Source of the DNA: Lachnospiraceae bacterium
GTDB lineage: Bacteria > Bacillota > Clostridia > Lachnospirales > Lachnospiraceae
Length of the DNA stretch: 49,028 nucleotides
Direction of reading: 5' to 3'
Assembly (NCBI GenBank): GCA_021205225.1
Contig: JAJPXX010000192.1
Coordinates: 1 to 49,028, forward strand
The position numbers and the translations under genes were made by a program. Under the pieces are notes generated by a model. The model was not told where the DNA came from. It saw only the letters and a list, made by a program, of their open reading frames with translations, and made no database searches. Below, piece after piece: positions 17,769-26,276 of the stretch; the first letter of the stretch is position 1; each line of letters starts with the position of its first letter.

Positions 17769-18611
17769 TTAAAGTACCTCCATCTTATGCCTAGTCACAT
17801 GACAGCTGATGTTCACCGCGCAGGGCATTCCCGCAATGTGTGTCGGCATCGTCTCAATGTTCAGGCCGATCGCTGTCGTCCTGCCGCCAAATCCCTGCGG
17901 GCCGATTCCAAGGGTATTGATCTTTTCGAGCAGTTCTGTTTCCAGATCTGCGTAAAACGGATCCGGATTTCTCACATCCAGCGGCCGCATCAGCGCTTTC
18001 TTCGCGAGCAGCGCGCACTTGTCAAATGTGCCTCCGATTCCGACGCCGACTACCATCGGGGGACAGGGATTCGGCCCGGCCGTCTCAACCACCTCCAGAA
18101 TAAAATCTTTGATTCCCTGCAGGCCCGCGGACGGTTTAAACATACGGATCATACTCATGTTCTCACTGCCAAAGCCTTTCGGCCCCACGGTAATCCGAAC
18201 CGTTTCGCCCGGAACAATTTCCGTATAGAGCATTGCAGGCGTATTATCCCCCGTATTCTGGCGGCGAACCGGGTCTTTCACCACAGATTTACGCAGATAT
18301 CCGTTCGCATATCCCCGCCGTACACCCTCATTTACCGCTTCTGTCAGATCTCCGCCCGTCAGATGCACATCCTGTCCGATCTCCAGGAATACACAGGCCA
18401 TGCCCGTATCCTGACAGATCGGCACCTGCCCGGCATCCGCGATTTCAAAATTCTCAATGATATCGTCCAGCACGCCTTTTGCGATCTCGCCATCCTCACA
18501 GGCGCGGCAGTCTCTCAGGGCACACTGCACATCCCCCGGAAGATGCTCATTCGCTTCAATACACAGCCGCTCAATGGTCTCCGTAAGCCGGCTGACCGGA
18601 ATCTCACGCAA
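17769..18611 (-). CDS. Fumarate hydratase, alpha subunit (class I)
   Basis: A 280-residue N-terminal-type subunit that holds the [4Fe-4S] cluster; cysteines in PICQDTGMACVF and in GPNPCPPMVV and GTFDKCALL are the expected ligands. QNTGDNTPAMLYTEIVPGE is another family block. The start codon is TTG at 18611 with AGGAGG 9 bases upstream; no ATG fits. It is immediately followed by the beta subunit. Upstream (18612-18722) lies a small perfect hairpin, CTTCGCA/TGCGAAG, without a T-run. Confidence 0.92.
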   Translation of the reverse strand: MREIPVSRLTETIERLCIEANEHLPGDVQCALRDCRACEDGEIAKGVLDDIIENFEIADAGQVPICQDTGMACVFLEIGQDVHLTGGDLTEAVNEGVRRGYANGYLRKSVVKDPVRRQNTGDNTPAMLYTEIVPGETVRITVGPKGFGSENMSMIRMFKPSAGLQGIKDFILEVVETAGPNPCPPMVVGVGIGGTFDKCALLAKKALMRPLDVRNPDPFYADLETELLEKINTLGIGPQGFGGRTTAIGLNIETMPTHIAGMPCAVNISCHVTRHKMEVL

Positions 18612-18722
18612 TTATCACCGCCTCCTTTGTGCGCCCGTCTAGCGCGTATCCTACTATATGTTTTCATACGGTCTTCGCAGTCAGTGCGAAGCCCTGTCCT
18701 GAATAGCTACAGGAAAGCTTCT

Positions 18723-20033
18723 TTACTTAGCCGACGTATGCGGCTCCTCCGCTCTCCGCAGGATATCATACTGCTCCGCCCCGCATTCCAACCGAACCAT
18801 CAGCTTTTGCTGCGGATGCGGCGCGCTCTCCATCGGCGCTCCGCTCTCATCGCGGATGTCAAGCACCCTTGTCTGAATATTTCTGCCATCCGGCTTCATC
18901 ACTTCGATGATCTCACCGACGGAAAATTTATTGCGCTGTTCGATCGGATACCAGTTTCCCGTATCCCTGTGCGCTTCACAGGCATCCTCTTTTGCCGGAA
19001 AGGCACCGCCTGACATACGGTCAGCTTTTGAACTGTCCCCGATCATTCCCAGGTATGTGTATTCTTTTATATACGTATTACTGTCATAGATTTGTGATTC
19101 ATGATCCGGCTTTCCATAGAAAAATCCGGTTGTAAACTGCCGATAAGTGCAATTGGAAATCTGCTCCCGGTACCAGGGCAGATTTCTCTCATACAATGCC
19201 GGATCCCGCAGACAGTCGTCAATCGCCTTGCGGTACGTGCGCGCCACGGTTGCAACATACAGCGCGGTTTTCATTCTTCCCTCGATCTTGAAGCTGTCAA
19301 TCCCCGCCTCTAGCAAATCCGGTATATGCTCGATCATGCACAGGTCTTTTGAATTAAAAATATAGGTGCCGCGTTCGTTTTCCTCAATCGGAAGGTACTC
19401 TCCCGGCCGCGTCTCTTCCACCACCGCGTATTTCCAGCGGCACGGATGCGTACAGGCTCCCTGGTTCGCGTCGCGCCCGGTAAAATAATTGCTGAGCAGG
19501 CAGCGCCCGGAATAGGAAATGCACATGGCTCCATGCACAAAAGTCTCGATCTCCATCCTGGGCGGAAGCTTTTCGCGCAGCTCTCTGATCTCTGCAAGAG
19601 ACAGCTCACGTGCGGTAACAATGCGCTTCGCGCCGAGTTCCCACCAGAAACGGCAGGTCTCATAGTTCGTATTATTCGCCTGCGTGCTGATATGGCGCTC
19701 AATCTCCGGACAGATGCGCTTTGCAATCTGAAACACGCCCGGATCAGCAATAATCAGCGCATCCGGGCGCAGCTCCTTCAGTTCCTGAAAATAGCGTTCG
19801 ATTCCTTCCAGATCACGGTTATGTGCCAGAATATTGGCAGTCACATAAACCTTCACTCCGTGCGCATGCGCAAACGCGATCCCTTCCGCCATCTGCGGCA
19901 TGGTAAAATTCTTTGCTTTTGCCCGCAGGCCGTAAACCTCTCCGCCGATATACACCGCATCGGCGCCAAACATCACTGCTGTTTTCAAAACCTCCAGGCA
20001 GCTCGCCGGAATCAGTAACTCTGGATATCTCAT
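18723..20033 (-). CDS. Peptidase U32-family protein, TrhP-like tRNA hydroxylase
   Basis: A 436-residue U32-family protein. The signature region carries the four conserved cysteines (HGAMCISYSGRCLLSN, then GACTHPCRWKY), which hold an iron-sulfur site in TrhP. The N-terminus (ELLIPASCLEVLKTAVMFG, DAVYIGG) and the STQANNTN block are typical. TrhP proteins (E. coli YegQ, B. subtilis YrrN/YrrO) make 5-hydroxyuridine at tRNA position 34 with prephenate. The gene just upstream is a TrmR-type methyltransferase, matching the B. subtilis yrrM-yrrN-yrrO arrangement, which supports tRNA modification over proteolysis. Only one U32 gene is present here; its gap to the methyltransferase is 38 bp. Confidence 0.85.
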   Translation of the reverse strand: MRYPELLIPASCLEVLKTAVMFGADAVYIGGEVYGLRAKAKNFTMPQMAEGIAFAHAHGVKVYVTANILAHNRDLEGIERYFQELKELRPDALIIADPGVFQIAKRICPEIERHISTQANNTNYETCRFWWELGAKRIVTARELSLAEIRELREKLPPRMEIETFVHGAMCISYSGRCLLSNYFTGRDANQGACTHPCRWKYAVVEETRPGEYLPIEENERGTYIFNSKDLCMIEHIPDLLEAGIDSFKIEGRMKTALYVATVARTYRKAIDDCLRDPALYERNLPWYREQISNCTYRQFTTGFFYGKPDHESQIYDSNTYIKEYTYLGMIGDSSKADRMSGGAFPAKEDACEAHRDTGNWYPIEQRNKFSVGEIIEVMKPDGRNIQTRVLDIRDESGAPMESAPHPQQKLMVRLECGAEQYDILRRAEEPHTSAK

Positions 20034-20071
20034 GAGACGGATTCCTCACTCTCATTATCTATAATGTCATC

Positions 20072-20818
20072 TTACTCTCTGTCAATTGTATTCAAACCGC
20101 CGGCTGCTTCTGCGCATTCTGGCGTTTCCGCCGCCTCATCGATATTTTTCCCCGGCACAGTCACATCCGCCTGCTTCACCGTCACTGCCGCCCCGTCCCC
20201 AACCGCAACAACAGAGGTCAGAAGCCCCTCGGTGTGTTTCAGCACATACAGGTACTCCCGCATTCTTTTGTAGATTGTACGATCGCGCTGTTCAATGGCA
20301 TAATGCGACTCAATGATATCTCCGTCCTGCAAAACATTATCGGAGAGAAGAACGCCGTCCAGGCGCAGCAGGCGCAGCACCTCCGGCAGAAAATGAATAT
20401 ACTGCCCTTTTGCCGCGTCCATAAAAATAAAATCAAATGGTTCCTTCAAAGTCGGCAAGATTTTCATTGCGTCCCCAGGCAAAAGTGTAATTCTCTCTTC
20501 CATCCCGGCACGCCTGAAGTTCTCCCGCGCAAGCGGAATGCGCTTCTCATAATTCTCAATTGTTGTGATCCGGCAGTCCGGACTCGTATTTGCGGCCATC
20601 AGAAGCGCCGAAAAGCCAACCGCTGTGCCAACTTCCAGAATCCGCTGCGGACGGTGAATGGCCAGAAGTACCTTTAAAAAGCTCTGCATATCCGGCCGGA
20701 TCACCGGCACATGGTTCTCAACCGCAAAGCGCTGCAGGTCATCCAGAAACGCGCCGTTTCCGGTATCCAGTGAATTAATATAAACAGACATCCGCTCTGG
20801 CAGGATCATAGTCTTCAC
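20072..20818 (-). CDS. trmR: O-methyltransferase, TrmR-type (tRNA 5-hydroxyuridine methyltransferase)
   Basis: A 248-residue class I SAM methyltransferase of the O-methyltransferase-3 family. Motif I is ILEVGTAVGFSALLM (about residues 60-74); FDFIFMDAAKGQY is the metal/catalytic block and LLSDNVLQDG the following one. B. subtilis YrrM (TrmR) methylates ho5U34 to mo5U34, and the adjacent U32/TrhP-like gene would make its substrate, so the assignment rests on family plus context. The last 30 residues are an acidic, alanine-rich tail that is longer than usual. If the tRNA role is wrong, a small-molecule O-methyltransferase is the alternative. Confidence 0.8.
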   Translation of the reverse strand: MKTMILPERMSVYINSLDTGNGAFLDDLQRFAVENHVPVIRPDMQSFLKVLLAIHRPQRILEVGTAVGFSALLMAANTSPDCRITTIENYEKRIPLARENFRRAGMEERITLLPGDAMKILPTLKEPFDFIFMDAAKGQYIHFLPEVLRLLRLDGVLLSDNVLQDGDIIESHYAIEQRDRTIYKRMREYLYVLKHTEGLLTSVVAVGDGAAVTVKQADVTVPGKNIDEAAETPECAEAAGGLNTIDRE

Positions 20819-20868
20819 TCCATACGTTGCAGGTCACAGCATCACGACCAGATTTACGCTATCTCTCG

Positions 20869-21213
20869 CTACTCCAAAACCGCATCCAGATCCAGGTCAA
20901 TCGCGTCCGCCAGTTCAAACGCTATCTTCTGGATCGTCCGGCAGATATGGAGCTCCATCTTCAGATACTCATCCACCAGCTCATTTTTCCGAAGCTCGGC
21001 TGCATCTGCACCCAGGCGGGCCTGTTCGCTGAAATAATCCAGTGTCTCGTCCGAAGTCTGCGCCTGATAAACCCGTCTGCGGAACGCATTCAGCTTTCCG
21101 CGCAGCTCGGAATCCGCTTCCACTGCTTCCCGCAGCTTCTGATAACGCTGATATTCCTCCGTGTCCTGGATGCTTCGAATCAGTTCCTGCGTACTCTCCT
21201 CGATTGTTCTCAT
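20869..21213 (-). CDS. YlbF/YmcA-family RNA-processing cofactor
   Basis: A 114-residue helical protein of the YlbF/YmcA (DUF964) family. The characteristic segments are TIEESTQELIRSIQDTEEY near the start and a long amphipathic helix that ends with a conserved hydrophobic C-terminus (ELADAIDLDLD). In B. subtilis, YlbF, YmcA and YaaT form a complex that guides RNase Y. Here the gene follows RNase J by about 120 bp, a suggestive pairing. The longer frame starts at 21237, but the ATG at 21213 fits the family start and has AGGG upstream. Confidence 0.8.
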   Translation of the reverse strand: MRTIEESTQELIRSIQDTEEYQRYQKLREAVEADSELRGKLNAFRRRVYQAQTSDETLDYFSEQARLGADAAELRKNELVDEYLKMELHICRTIQKIAFELADAIDLDLDAVLE

Positions 21214-21336
21214 ACTTCCCTGATTTCCATATATCATCTGATCCGAGCGCCAAAAAATACGTTCCTGTAGATACTCCTGTATTCAACGCTCTTCATTGTT
21301 TATTTTTCTTTGTTTTTGTAATGTTTCTTTTTGTTT

Positions 21337-23019
21337 CTATTCGACCTCCATTATAATTGGAAGTATCATAGGCCTTCTCTTCGTTCTCTTCCAGAGGAAT
21401 TCACCGAGAGAATCCCGGATGGCTGTTTTCATCTTCGCCCAGTCAAGAATGCGGTGGGAATTACAATAATCCATCGCTTCCTCCACAACTGCACAGGCTT
21501 CCTCCATCAGATCCTCCGCCTCACGGACATACACAAAGCCTCTGGATACAATATCCGGCCCGGAAAGGATCTGACCGCTGTATTTTTCCAGCGTAAGCAC
21601 AGCGATAACAATGCCGTCTTCCGCCAGATGCTGGCGGTCACGCAGCACGATATTGCCGACGTCTCCGACGCCCAGGCCATCTACCAGAATGGAACCAGTC
21701 TGTACCTGTCCGGTCACTGCCGCAGTATCTGCGTCAAGCTCCAGCACATCCCCGGCTCTGAGCATCAGAATGTGATCTTTGGGAATACCAAGCTCTTCCA
21801 CCAGCTCCGCCTGCGCTTTCAGGTGACGGTACTCGCCATGCACCGGGATCGCATATCTGGGTTTTACCAGAGAATAGATCAGCTTGATATCCTCCTGGCA
21901 GGCATGGCCGGAAACATGGGTATCCTGGAAAACCACCTTGATCCCTTTTTCTGACAGCTCATTGATGACTTTAGAAACGGCTTTTTCGTTGCCCGGAATC
22001 GGATTTGAGCTGAAAATCACGACATCATTCGGATGAATCGCGATCTTTTTGTGCATATTCGCGGCAATCCGGGAGAGCGCAGCCATCGGCTCACCCTGGC
22101 TGCCCGTCGTAATCAGAACAAGCTGCTCATCCGTGTAATTTTTCATATCATCCAGGTCAATCAGCGTATTCTGCGGAATATTGATGTATCCCAGCTCAGA
22201 CGCGATCGATATGACTGTCACCATGCTCCGGCCCTCAATCACAACCTTCCGGCCGTATTTATAAGCCGTATTGATGATCTGCTGCACCCGGTCTACATTG
22301 GAAGCAAAGGTCGCTATGAGGATCCGGTGATTCACATTCTCGGAAAACAGATGGTCAAACGTCTTGCCCACGGTACGCTCTGAGGCTGTAAAGCCCGGAT
22401 TCTCCGCATTTGTGCTGTCGCACATCAGAGCCAGCACGCCTTTTCTGCCAAGCTCTGCGAAACGCTGCAGGTCAATCGCGTCGCCGAAAACCGGTGTGTA
22501 ATCCACCTTGAAATCGCCCGTGTGAATCACAACTCCCGCCGGTGAATAGATCGCCAGCGCCACAGCGTCCGCAATGCTGTGATTGGTACGGATGAATTCT
22601 ACGCGAAAGTCACCCAGGGTGATCATCTGTCCCTGCTTCACCACCTTGCGCCTTGTGGTACGCAGCTGGCCGCTCTCCTCCAGCTTATGCTCAATCAGCC
22701 CCATCGTCAGCTTCGTCGCATAGAGCGGAACATTCACATCATTCAAAATATAAGAAATCGCCCCAACATGATCTTCATGGCCGTGTGTAAACACAAACCC
22801 CTTTACTTTTTCCAAATTTTCCTTCAGATAAGCGACATCCGGGATAACAAGATCAACCCCCAGCATATCCTCCTCCGGAAAAGCCAGACCGCAGTCCACA
22901 ACAATAATGCTGTCATTGTACTCAAATGCCGTGATATTCATACCGATCAGGCCAAGCCCGCCAAGCGGTATAATCTTTAATTTCCCCGTATTGTTCTGTC
23001 TGTTCTGTTCTTTTTTCAA
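21337..23019 (-). CDS. rnj: Ribonuclease J
   Basis: A metallo-beta-lactamase/beta-CASP ribonuclease that degrades and matures mRNA and rRNA, with 5'-to-3' exonuclease and endonuclease activity. The zinc motif is THGHEDHVG; GGLGLIGMN precedes it and IHTGDFKVDY, SGHA and VHGEYRH mark the rest of the active site and beta-CASP domain. The longest frame starts at 23133, but a TTG at 23019 (reading LKKEQNRQNN) preceded by AAGAGG gives 560 residues, close to the family's usual 555, so I use it; the non-ATG start is inferred. It lies between DUF1292 and ylbF in the same direction. Confidence 0.92.
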   Translation of the reverse strand: MKKEQNRQNNTGKLKIIPLGGLGLIGMNITAFEYNDSIIVVDCGLAFPEEDMLGVDLVIPDVAYLKENLEKVKGFVFTHGHEDHVGAISYILNDVNVPLYATKLTMGLIEHKLEESGQLRTTRRKVVKQGQMITLGDFRVEFIRTNHSIADAVALAIYSPAGVVIHTGDFKVDYTPVFGDAIDLQRFAELGRKGVLALMCDSTNAENPGFTASERTVGKTFDHLFSENVNHRILIATFASNVDRVQQIINTAYKYGRKVVIEGRSMVTVISIASELGYINIPQNTLIDLDDMKNYTDEQLVLITTGSQGEPMAALSRIAANMHKKIAIHPNDVVIFSSNPIPGNEKAVSKVINELSEKGIKVVFQDTHVSGHACQEDIKLIYSLVKPRYAIPVHGEYRHLKAQAELVEELGIPKDHILMLRAGDVLELDADTAAVTGQVQTGSILVDGLGVGDVGNIVLRDRQHLAEDGIVIAVLTLEKYSGQILSGPDIVSRGFVYVREAEDLMEEACAVVEEAMDYCNSHRILDWAKMKTAIRDSLGEFLWKRTKRRPMILPIIMEVE

Positions 23020-23141
23020 TATCTCATACCTCTTTCCTGCGTTTTCACGCACAAATAGTAAGGTGTCCCTGTAAGGCACCAATTCCATATAACTGTTTTG
23101 TTTTTGCGGCAGGATCCTGTTATCTGCCCGCATTTATCCAT

Positions 23142-23408
23142 TCAGAGCTCTATGTCCACGTCCTCCAAAAGCTCTGCAAAGATCTTTGACACGGCCTCCA
23201 GTTCATTGTCATCATCTACGAACTCGTAAACGGCATCTGTTTCTCCGTCCTTCGAAGTGTCTTTGAGGATATAAACCTCCGCATCCTCTTCCTCGTCCTC
23301 GGACTCTGTCACCAGCAGATAGGAGACACCATTGATCCTGGTCTCTTCCAGCACGAAAAACCAGGCATTCTCTCCCCCTTCAACCGGGCGAAATTCTATT
23401 TTTTCCAT
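23142..23408 (-). CDS. DUF1292 family protein
   Basis: An 88-residue, very acidic small protein of the DUF1292 (YrzB) family, with the characteristic YLLVTESEDEEEDAEVYILK stretch. Function is not known. Its place just after ireB and ruvX is conserved across Firmicutes, which supports the call. It is probably the third gene of the transcript from the promoter at 24280-24308. No unusual features. Confidence 0.9.
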   Translation of the reverse strand: MEKIEFRPVEGGENAWFFVLEETRINGVSYLLVTESEDEEEDAEVYILKDTSKDGETDAVYEFVDDDNELEAVSKIFAELLEDVDIEL

Positions 23409-23500
23409 ACATCTCCCCGTCCCTAACTATATGTCGTTATAAATTATTCTCTGTCTCAGCAGCCCTGTCATCTTTCTGCCCGGATGGATGTCGGCATCAC

Positions 23501-23968
23501 TTAAACGTTTTCGTTTTGAGTTATACTTTCCTCACCCGTATTTTGATTATGTCTGAGATCCAGATAACCCTGCAGAATATATACAGCCGCAATCATATCC
23601 ACGTATTCTTTGCGATTCTCGCGCCGTACACCGCTCTCCATCAAAGTCCGCTCCGCCGCAACGGTTGTCAGGCGTTCATCCCACATAACAACCGGCAGTC
23701 CCGTACGCCGCTTTAGCATCTCGCTAAATTCCAGTGATTTCTCTGCACGCTCCCCGACGGTATTATTCATATTCTTCGGATAACCAAGCACGATTTCCGT
23801 CACATCATACTGTCCGACAAGCTCTTCAATGCGCGCAAGCGTCCTGCGCAGCTTATTCTCCTGTGTCCGTGTGATGGTCTCTATGCCCTGCGCAGTCAGC
23901 CCCAGCGGATCGCTTACCGCCACCCCGACTGTCTTTGAGCCATAGTCCAGCCCCATAACGCGGATCAT
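23501..23968 (-). CDS. ruvX: Putative Holliday junction resolvase / pre-16S rRNA nuclease (YqgF)
   Basis: A 155-residue RNase H-fold nuclease of the RuvX/YqgF family, with the acidic active-site pattern [15 protein letters not shown] at the start, EIVLGYPKN in the middle and DERLTT and [16 protein letters not shown] later. In E. coli YqgF processes the 5' end of 16S rRNA; resolvase activity has also been proposed. The ATG at 23968 overlaps the ireB stop as ATGA and has GGAG 6 bases upstream, so it is preferred over the in-frame ATG at 23986. Confidence 0.93.
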   Translation of the reverse strand: MIRVMGLDYGSKTVGVAVSDPLGLTAQGIETITRTQENKLRRTLARIEELVGQYDVTEIVLGYPKNMNNTVGERAEKSLEFSEMLKRRTGLPVVMWDERLTTVAAERTLMESGVRRENRKEYVDMIAAVYILQGYLDLRHNQNTGEESITQNENV

Positions 23969-24240
23969 TCTTCTCTCCGCTCCCATGATTTATTCCTGAT
24001 GTATTCCCGCAAAAGCTCCTCTACAAGCTCGTCTCGTTCCACTTTCATAATCATGCTGCGCGCGTTATTATGGCTGGTAATATAAGTCGGATCGCCTGAC
24101 ATGATATAGCCGACAATCTGATTGACCGGATTATAGCCCTTTTCCGCCATCGCATTGTACACTACTTCCAGCACTGTCTTCACCCGCGTCTCCGGATCTG
24201 TCGTATATTTGAAGTACTGTGTGTTATTAATCTCTGCCAT
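23965..24240 (-). CDS. ireB: IreB-family regulatory phosphoprotein (UPF0297)
   Basis: A 91-residue UPF0297 protein. In Enterococcus, IreB is a target of the Ser/Thr kinase IreK and affects cephalosporin tolerance. [20 protein letters not shown] (residues 36-55) and [19 protein letters not shown] (57-75) are the family core. The N-terminal threonines (TQYF.YTT) are where the phosphorylated residues lie in the family. It is the first gene of a unit with ruvX and DUF1292, and overlaps ruvX by 4 bases. A sigma-A promoter stands 40 bp upstream. Confidence 0.93.
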   Translation of the reverse strand: MAEINNTQYFKYTTDPETRVKTVLEVVYNAMAEKGYNPVNQIVGYIMSGDPTYITSHNNARSMIMKVERDELVEELLREYIRNKSWERREE

Positions 24241-24279
24241 TTTTTCACGTCCTTTGTCACCACAGTTCTAGGCGTTTTT

Positions 24280-24308
24280 ATTCTAATATATCTTGCGAAA
24301 TAATTCAA
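24280..24308 (-). promoter_or_regulatory. sigma-A promoter of ireB-ruvX
   Basis: Minus strand: -35 TTGAAT (24303-24308), 17-base spacer, -10 TAGAAT (24280-24285). It lies between the mtaB stop and the ireB start. Confidence 0.6.
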
Positions 24309-24341
24309 TCCCTTTTAAAAAAGATTCCTGAACTTTCGGTA

Positions 24342-25733
24342 TTATTGCGTCAGCAAATAGATATGTGGCGCAATTTGCTTTCCCAGCTGCCCGGCCAATA
24401 CCTGGTTGGAAAAATCCTCTTTCGCCGGAACAGCTGCCCGGATGTACTCCTTCGTATAACCAAGAAAATACTCGGCACCGCCGATTTCTTCCTTTTCCTC
24501 AAAAAGCACCTCCGCCATTTTTCCGGCGCACTCATCTTCAAAACGGCTCCTGTTCCGTTCGCCGAGTTCAATCAGGATATCGCTGCGAACTCCTTTTTCC
24601 GTCTCCGTGATCTGTCCCGGCATCGCGGCCGCGCGCGTTCCCTGTCTTCTGGAATATTTGAAAATATGCGTCTCATATAAATGAAGCTTTTCTAAAAATT
24701 GTACCGTTGTATCAAATTCCTCCTGCGTCTCCTGCGGAAAACCGACGATCACATCCGTCGTTATCGCAGGGCGGTCAAACACCTTCCGCAGGATCTCACA
24801 TTTATCCGCAAATTGCTCCGCCGTATACCGACGGTTCATCCTTTTTAACACCGATGTGCTGCCGCTTTGCAGCGACAGGTGAAAATGCGGGCAGAGCTTC
24901 GGCAGAGCCCGCAGAGCGAGGGCAAATTCTTCCGTGACAATCCCCGGTTCAAGAGAACCCAGACGGATACGGGCAATTCCCGGCACCTCATGTACTGCCC
25001 GGATCAAAGTAAGAAGGGATGTCCCCGCAGCACCGTCGCAGGAGCCGTGCCCGGCCGATGACGGTTCAAAATCGCTGCCATAGGAGCTTAGATGAATCCC
25101 CGTTAGAACCACTTCCCGGCAGCCGTTCTCCGCCAGGACTTCTACTTCACGCAAGACATCCTCCGGCCTGCGGCTCCTTACGCGGCCGCGCGCATACGGA
25201 ATGATACAGTAGGTACAGAACTGATTGCAGCCGTCCTGTACTTTAATATAAGCGCGTGTATGCTCCTCTGTACGGGTAATAGAAAGGTTCTCATATTCAT
25301 GATTATGATTGATGTCGATCTTTTCAACAACCCGGCCGTCCTTCGTCCCGGATTCATCCGCGGCTGATATCCCGTTTCCCTCACGCGCAGCTTCAAACAT
25401 CCGCAGAGCCTCTATCAGATCTTTTTTGCAGTTATTTCCAAGCACCAGATCTGCCATACCATCCTCTTCCACCGGTTGTTCCGCTGTCTGCACATAACAG
25501 CCTGCCGCCACTACGATGGCATCTGGGTTCATCTTCCGGGCTTTATGCAGCATCTGCCGCGACTTGCGGTCTGCAATATTCGTTACCGAGCAGGTATTAA
25601 TCACATACACATCCGCGCCGGGCGCAAACGGCACAATCTCATACCCCGCCTTCTCCAAAAGCTGCCGCATGGCTTCCGTCTCATAAGCGTTTACCTTACA
25701 TCCAAGATTGTGAAGCGCTGCTCTTTTCCCCAT
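24342..25733 (-). CDS. mtaB: tRNA t6A37 methylthiotransferase MtaB
   Basis: A 463-residue radical-SAM methylthiotransferase that converts t6A to ms2t6A at tRNA position 37. The N-terminal UPF0004 domain gives three cluster cysteines (HNLGCKVNAYE, INTCSVTN, AAGCYVQT). The radical SAM cluster is CNQFCTYC in the middle, followed by the PYARGRVRSR block that is typical of the family, and a TRAM domain at the C-terminus. MtaB commonly follows prmA and rsmE in Firmicutes; here it is separated from them by the Dabb, MutS-like, nifS, thiI and HPr-like genes. Confidence 0.93.
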   Translation of the reverse strand: MGKRAALHNLGCKVNAYETEAMRQLLEKAGYEIVPFAPGADVYVINTCSVTNIADRKSRQMLHKARKMNPDAIVVAAGCYVQTAEQPVEEDGMADLVLGNNCKKDLIEALRMFEAAREGNGISAADESGTKDGRVVEKIDINHNHEYENLSITRTEEHTRAYIKVQDGCNQFCTYCIIPYARGRVRSRRPEDVLREVEVLAENGCREVVLTGIHLSSYGSDFEPSSAGHGSCDGAAGTSLLTLIRAVHEVPGIARIRLGSLEPGIVTEEFALALRALPKLCPHFHLSLQSGSTSVLKRMNRRYTAEQFADKCEILRKVFDRPAITTDVIVGFPQETQEEFDTTVQFLEKLHLYETHIFKYSRRQGTRAAAMPGQITETEKGVRSDILIELGERNRSRFEDECAGKMAEVLFEEKEEIGGAEYFLGYTKEYIRAAVPAKEDFSNQVLAGQLGKQIAPHIYLLTQ

Positions 25734-25872
25734 AGTCTATTCCTCATTTCCGTTGTCATTCCATCTCCATATAGGCATCTTGCTCATATCCTCCCAGAGC
25801 GAAACGTAAATTCCATGTAAAACAGCCGTCAGTTTTTACAAAGAATGCGCCAGAACTTCCGCTGATTTATTC

Positions 25873-25901
25873 TTGACTTTTTACGCGCCAGACAGTAAGA
25901 T
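25873..25901 (+). promoter_or_regulatory. sigma-A promoter of the HPr-like gene
   Basis: Plus strand: -35 TTGACT (25873-25878), 17-base spacer, -10 TAAGAT (25896-25901). A GGAGG ribosome binding site and the ATG at 25944 follow. Confidence 0.7.
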
Positions 25902-25943
25902 AATAATGGTTCATAACTATAAACTACATGGAGGGGTGATATT

Positions 25944-26177
25944 ATGAAAACAGTACAGATTTCTTTAAATTCGATTGATAAAGTAAAACCTTTCGTAAAT
26001 GACATTACCAAGTTCGACAATGATTTTGATCTTGTGTCCGGCCGTTATGTCATCGATGCCAAATCTATCATGGGTATTTTCAGCCTGGATCTTTCCAAAC
26101 CGATTAACCTGAATATCCATGCAGAAGACAATATTGATGAAATCCTGACTGTACTCGACGCGTACATTATCCAGTAA
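25944..26177 (+). CDS. HPr/Crh-like protein without the active-site histidine
   Basis: A 77-residue protein with the HPr fold. The regulatory-serine region is intact: VIDAKSIMGIFSLDL, with Ser41 at the place of HPr Ser46. The catalytic loop around His15, normally LHARPA, is replaced by SIDKVK, so it cannot carry a phosphate in the PTS. That resembles Crh, the HPr paralogue of Bacillus that has glutamine instead of histidine and works only with HPr kinase and CcpA; here the loop differs even more. It is the only plus-strand gene between 1 and 39,600, with its own promoter and terminator. Regulation of carbon use through Ser41 is an inference. Confidence 0.85.
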   Translation: MKTVQISLNSIDKVKPFVNDITKFDNDFDLVSGRYVIDAKSIMGIFSLDLSKPINLNIHAEDNIDEILTVLDAYIIQ

Positions 26178-26235
26178 AGCGGCCGCACGGTCTGATAATC
26201 TGGTCTTTTCCATTGCGGATCAGAACCGATATTTC

Positions 26236-26263
26236 GGGAGACAGCCAGGCTGTCTCCCTTTTT
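26236..26263 (+). terminator. Intrinsic terminator of the HPr-like gene
   Basis: GGGAGACAGC...GCTGTCTCCC forms a perfect stem of at least 10 bp, followed by TTTTT. It works in the plus direction only; the minus strand lacks a T-run there, so thiI (ending at 26277) does not clearly share it. Confidence 0.9.
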
Positions 26264-26276
26264 CTATGCGCACATT

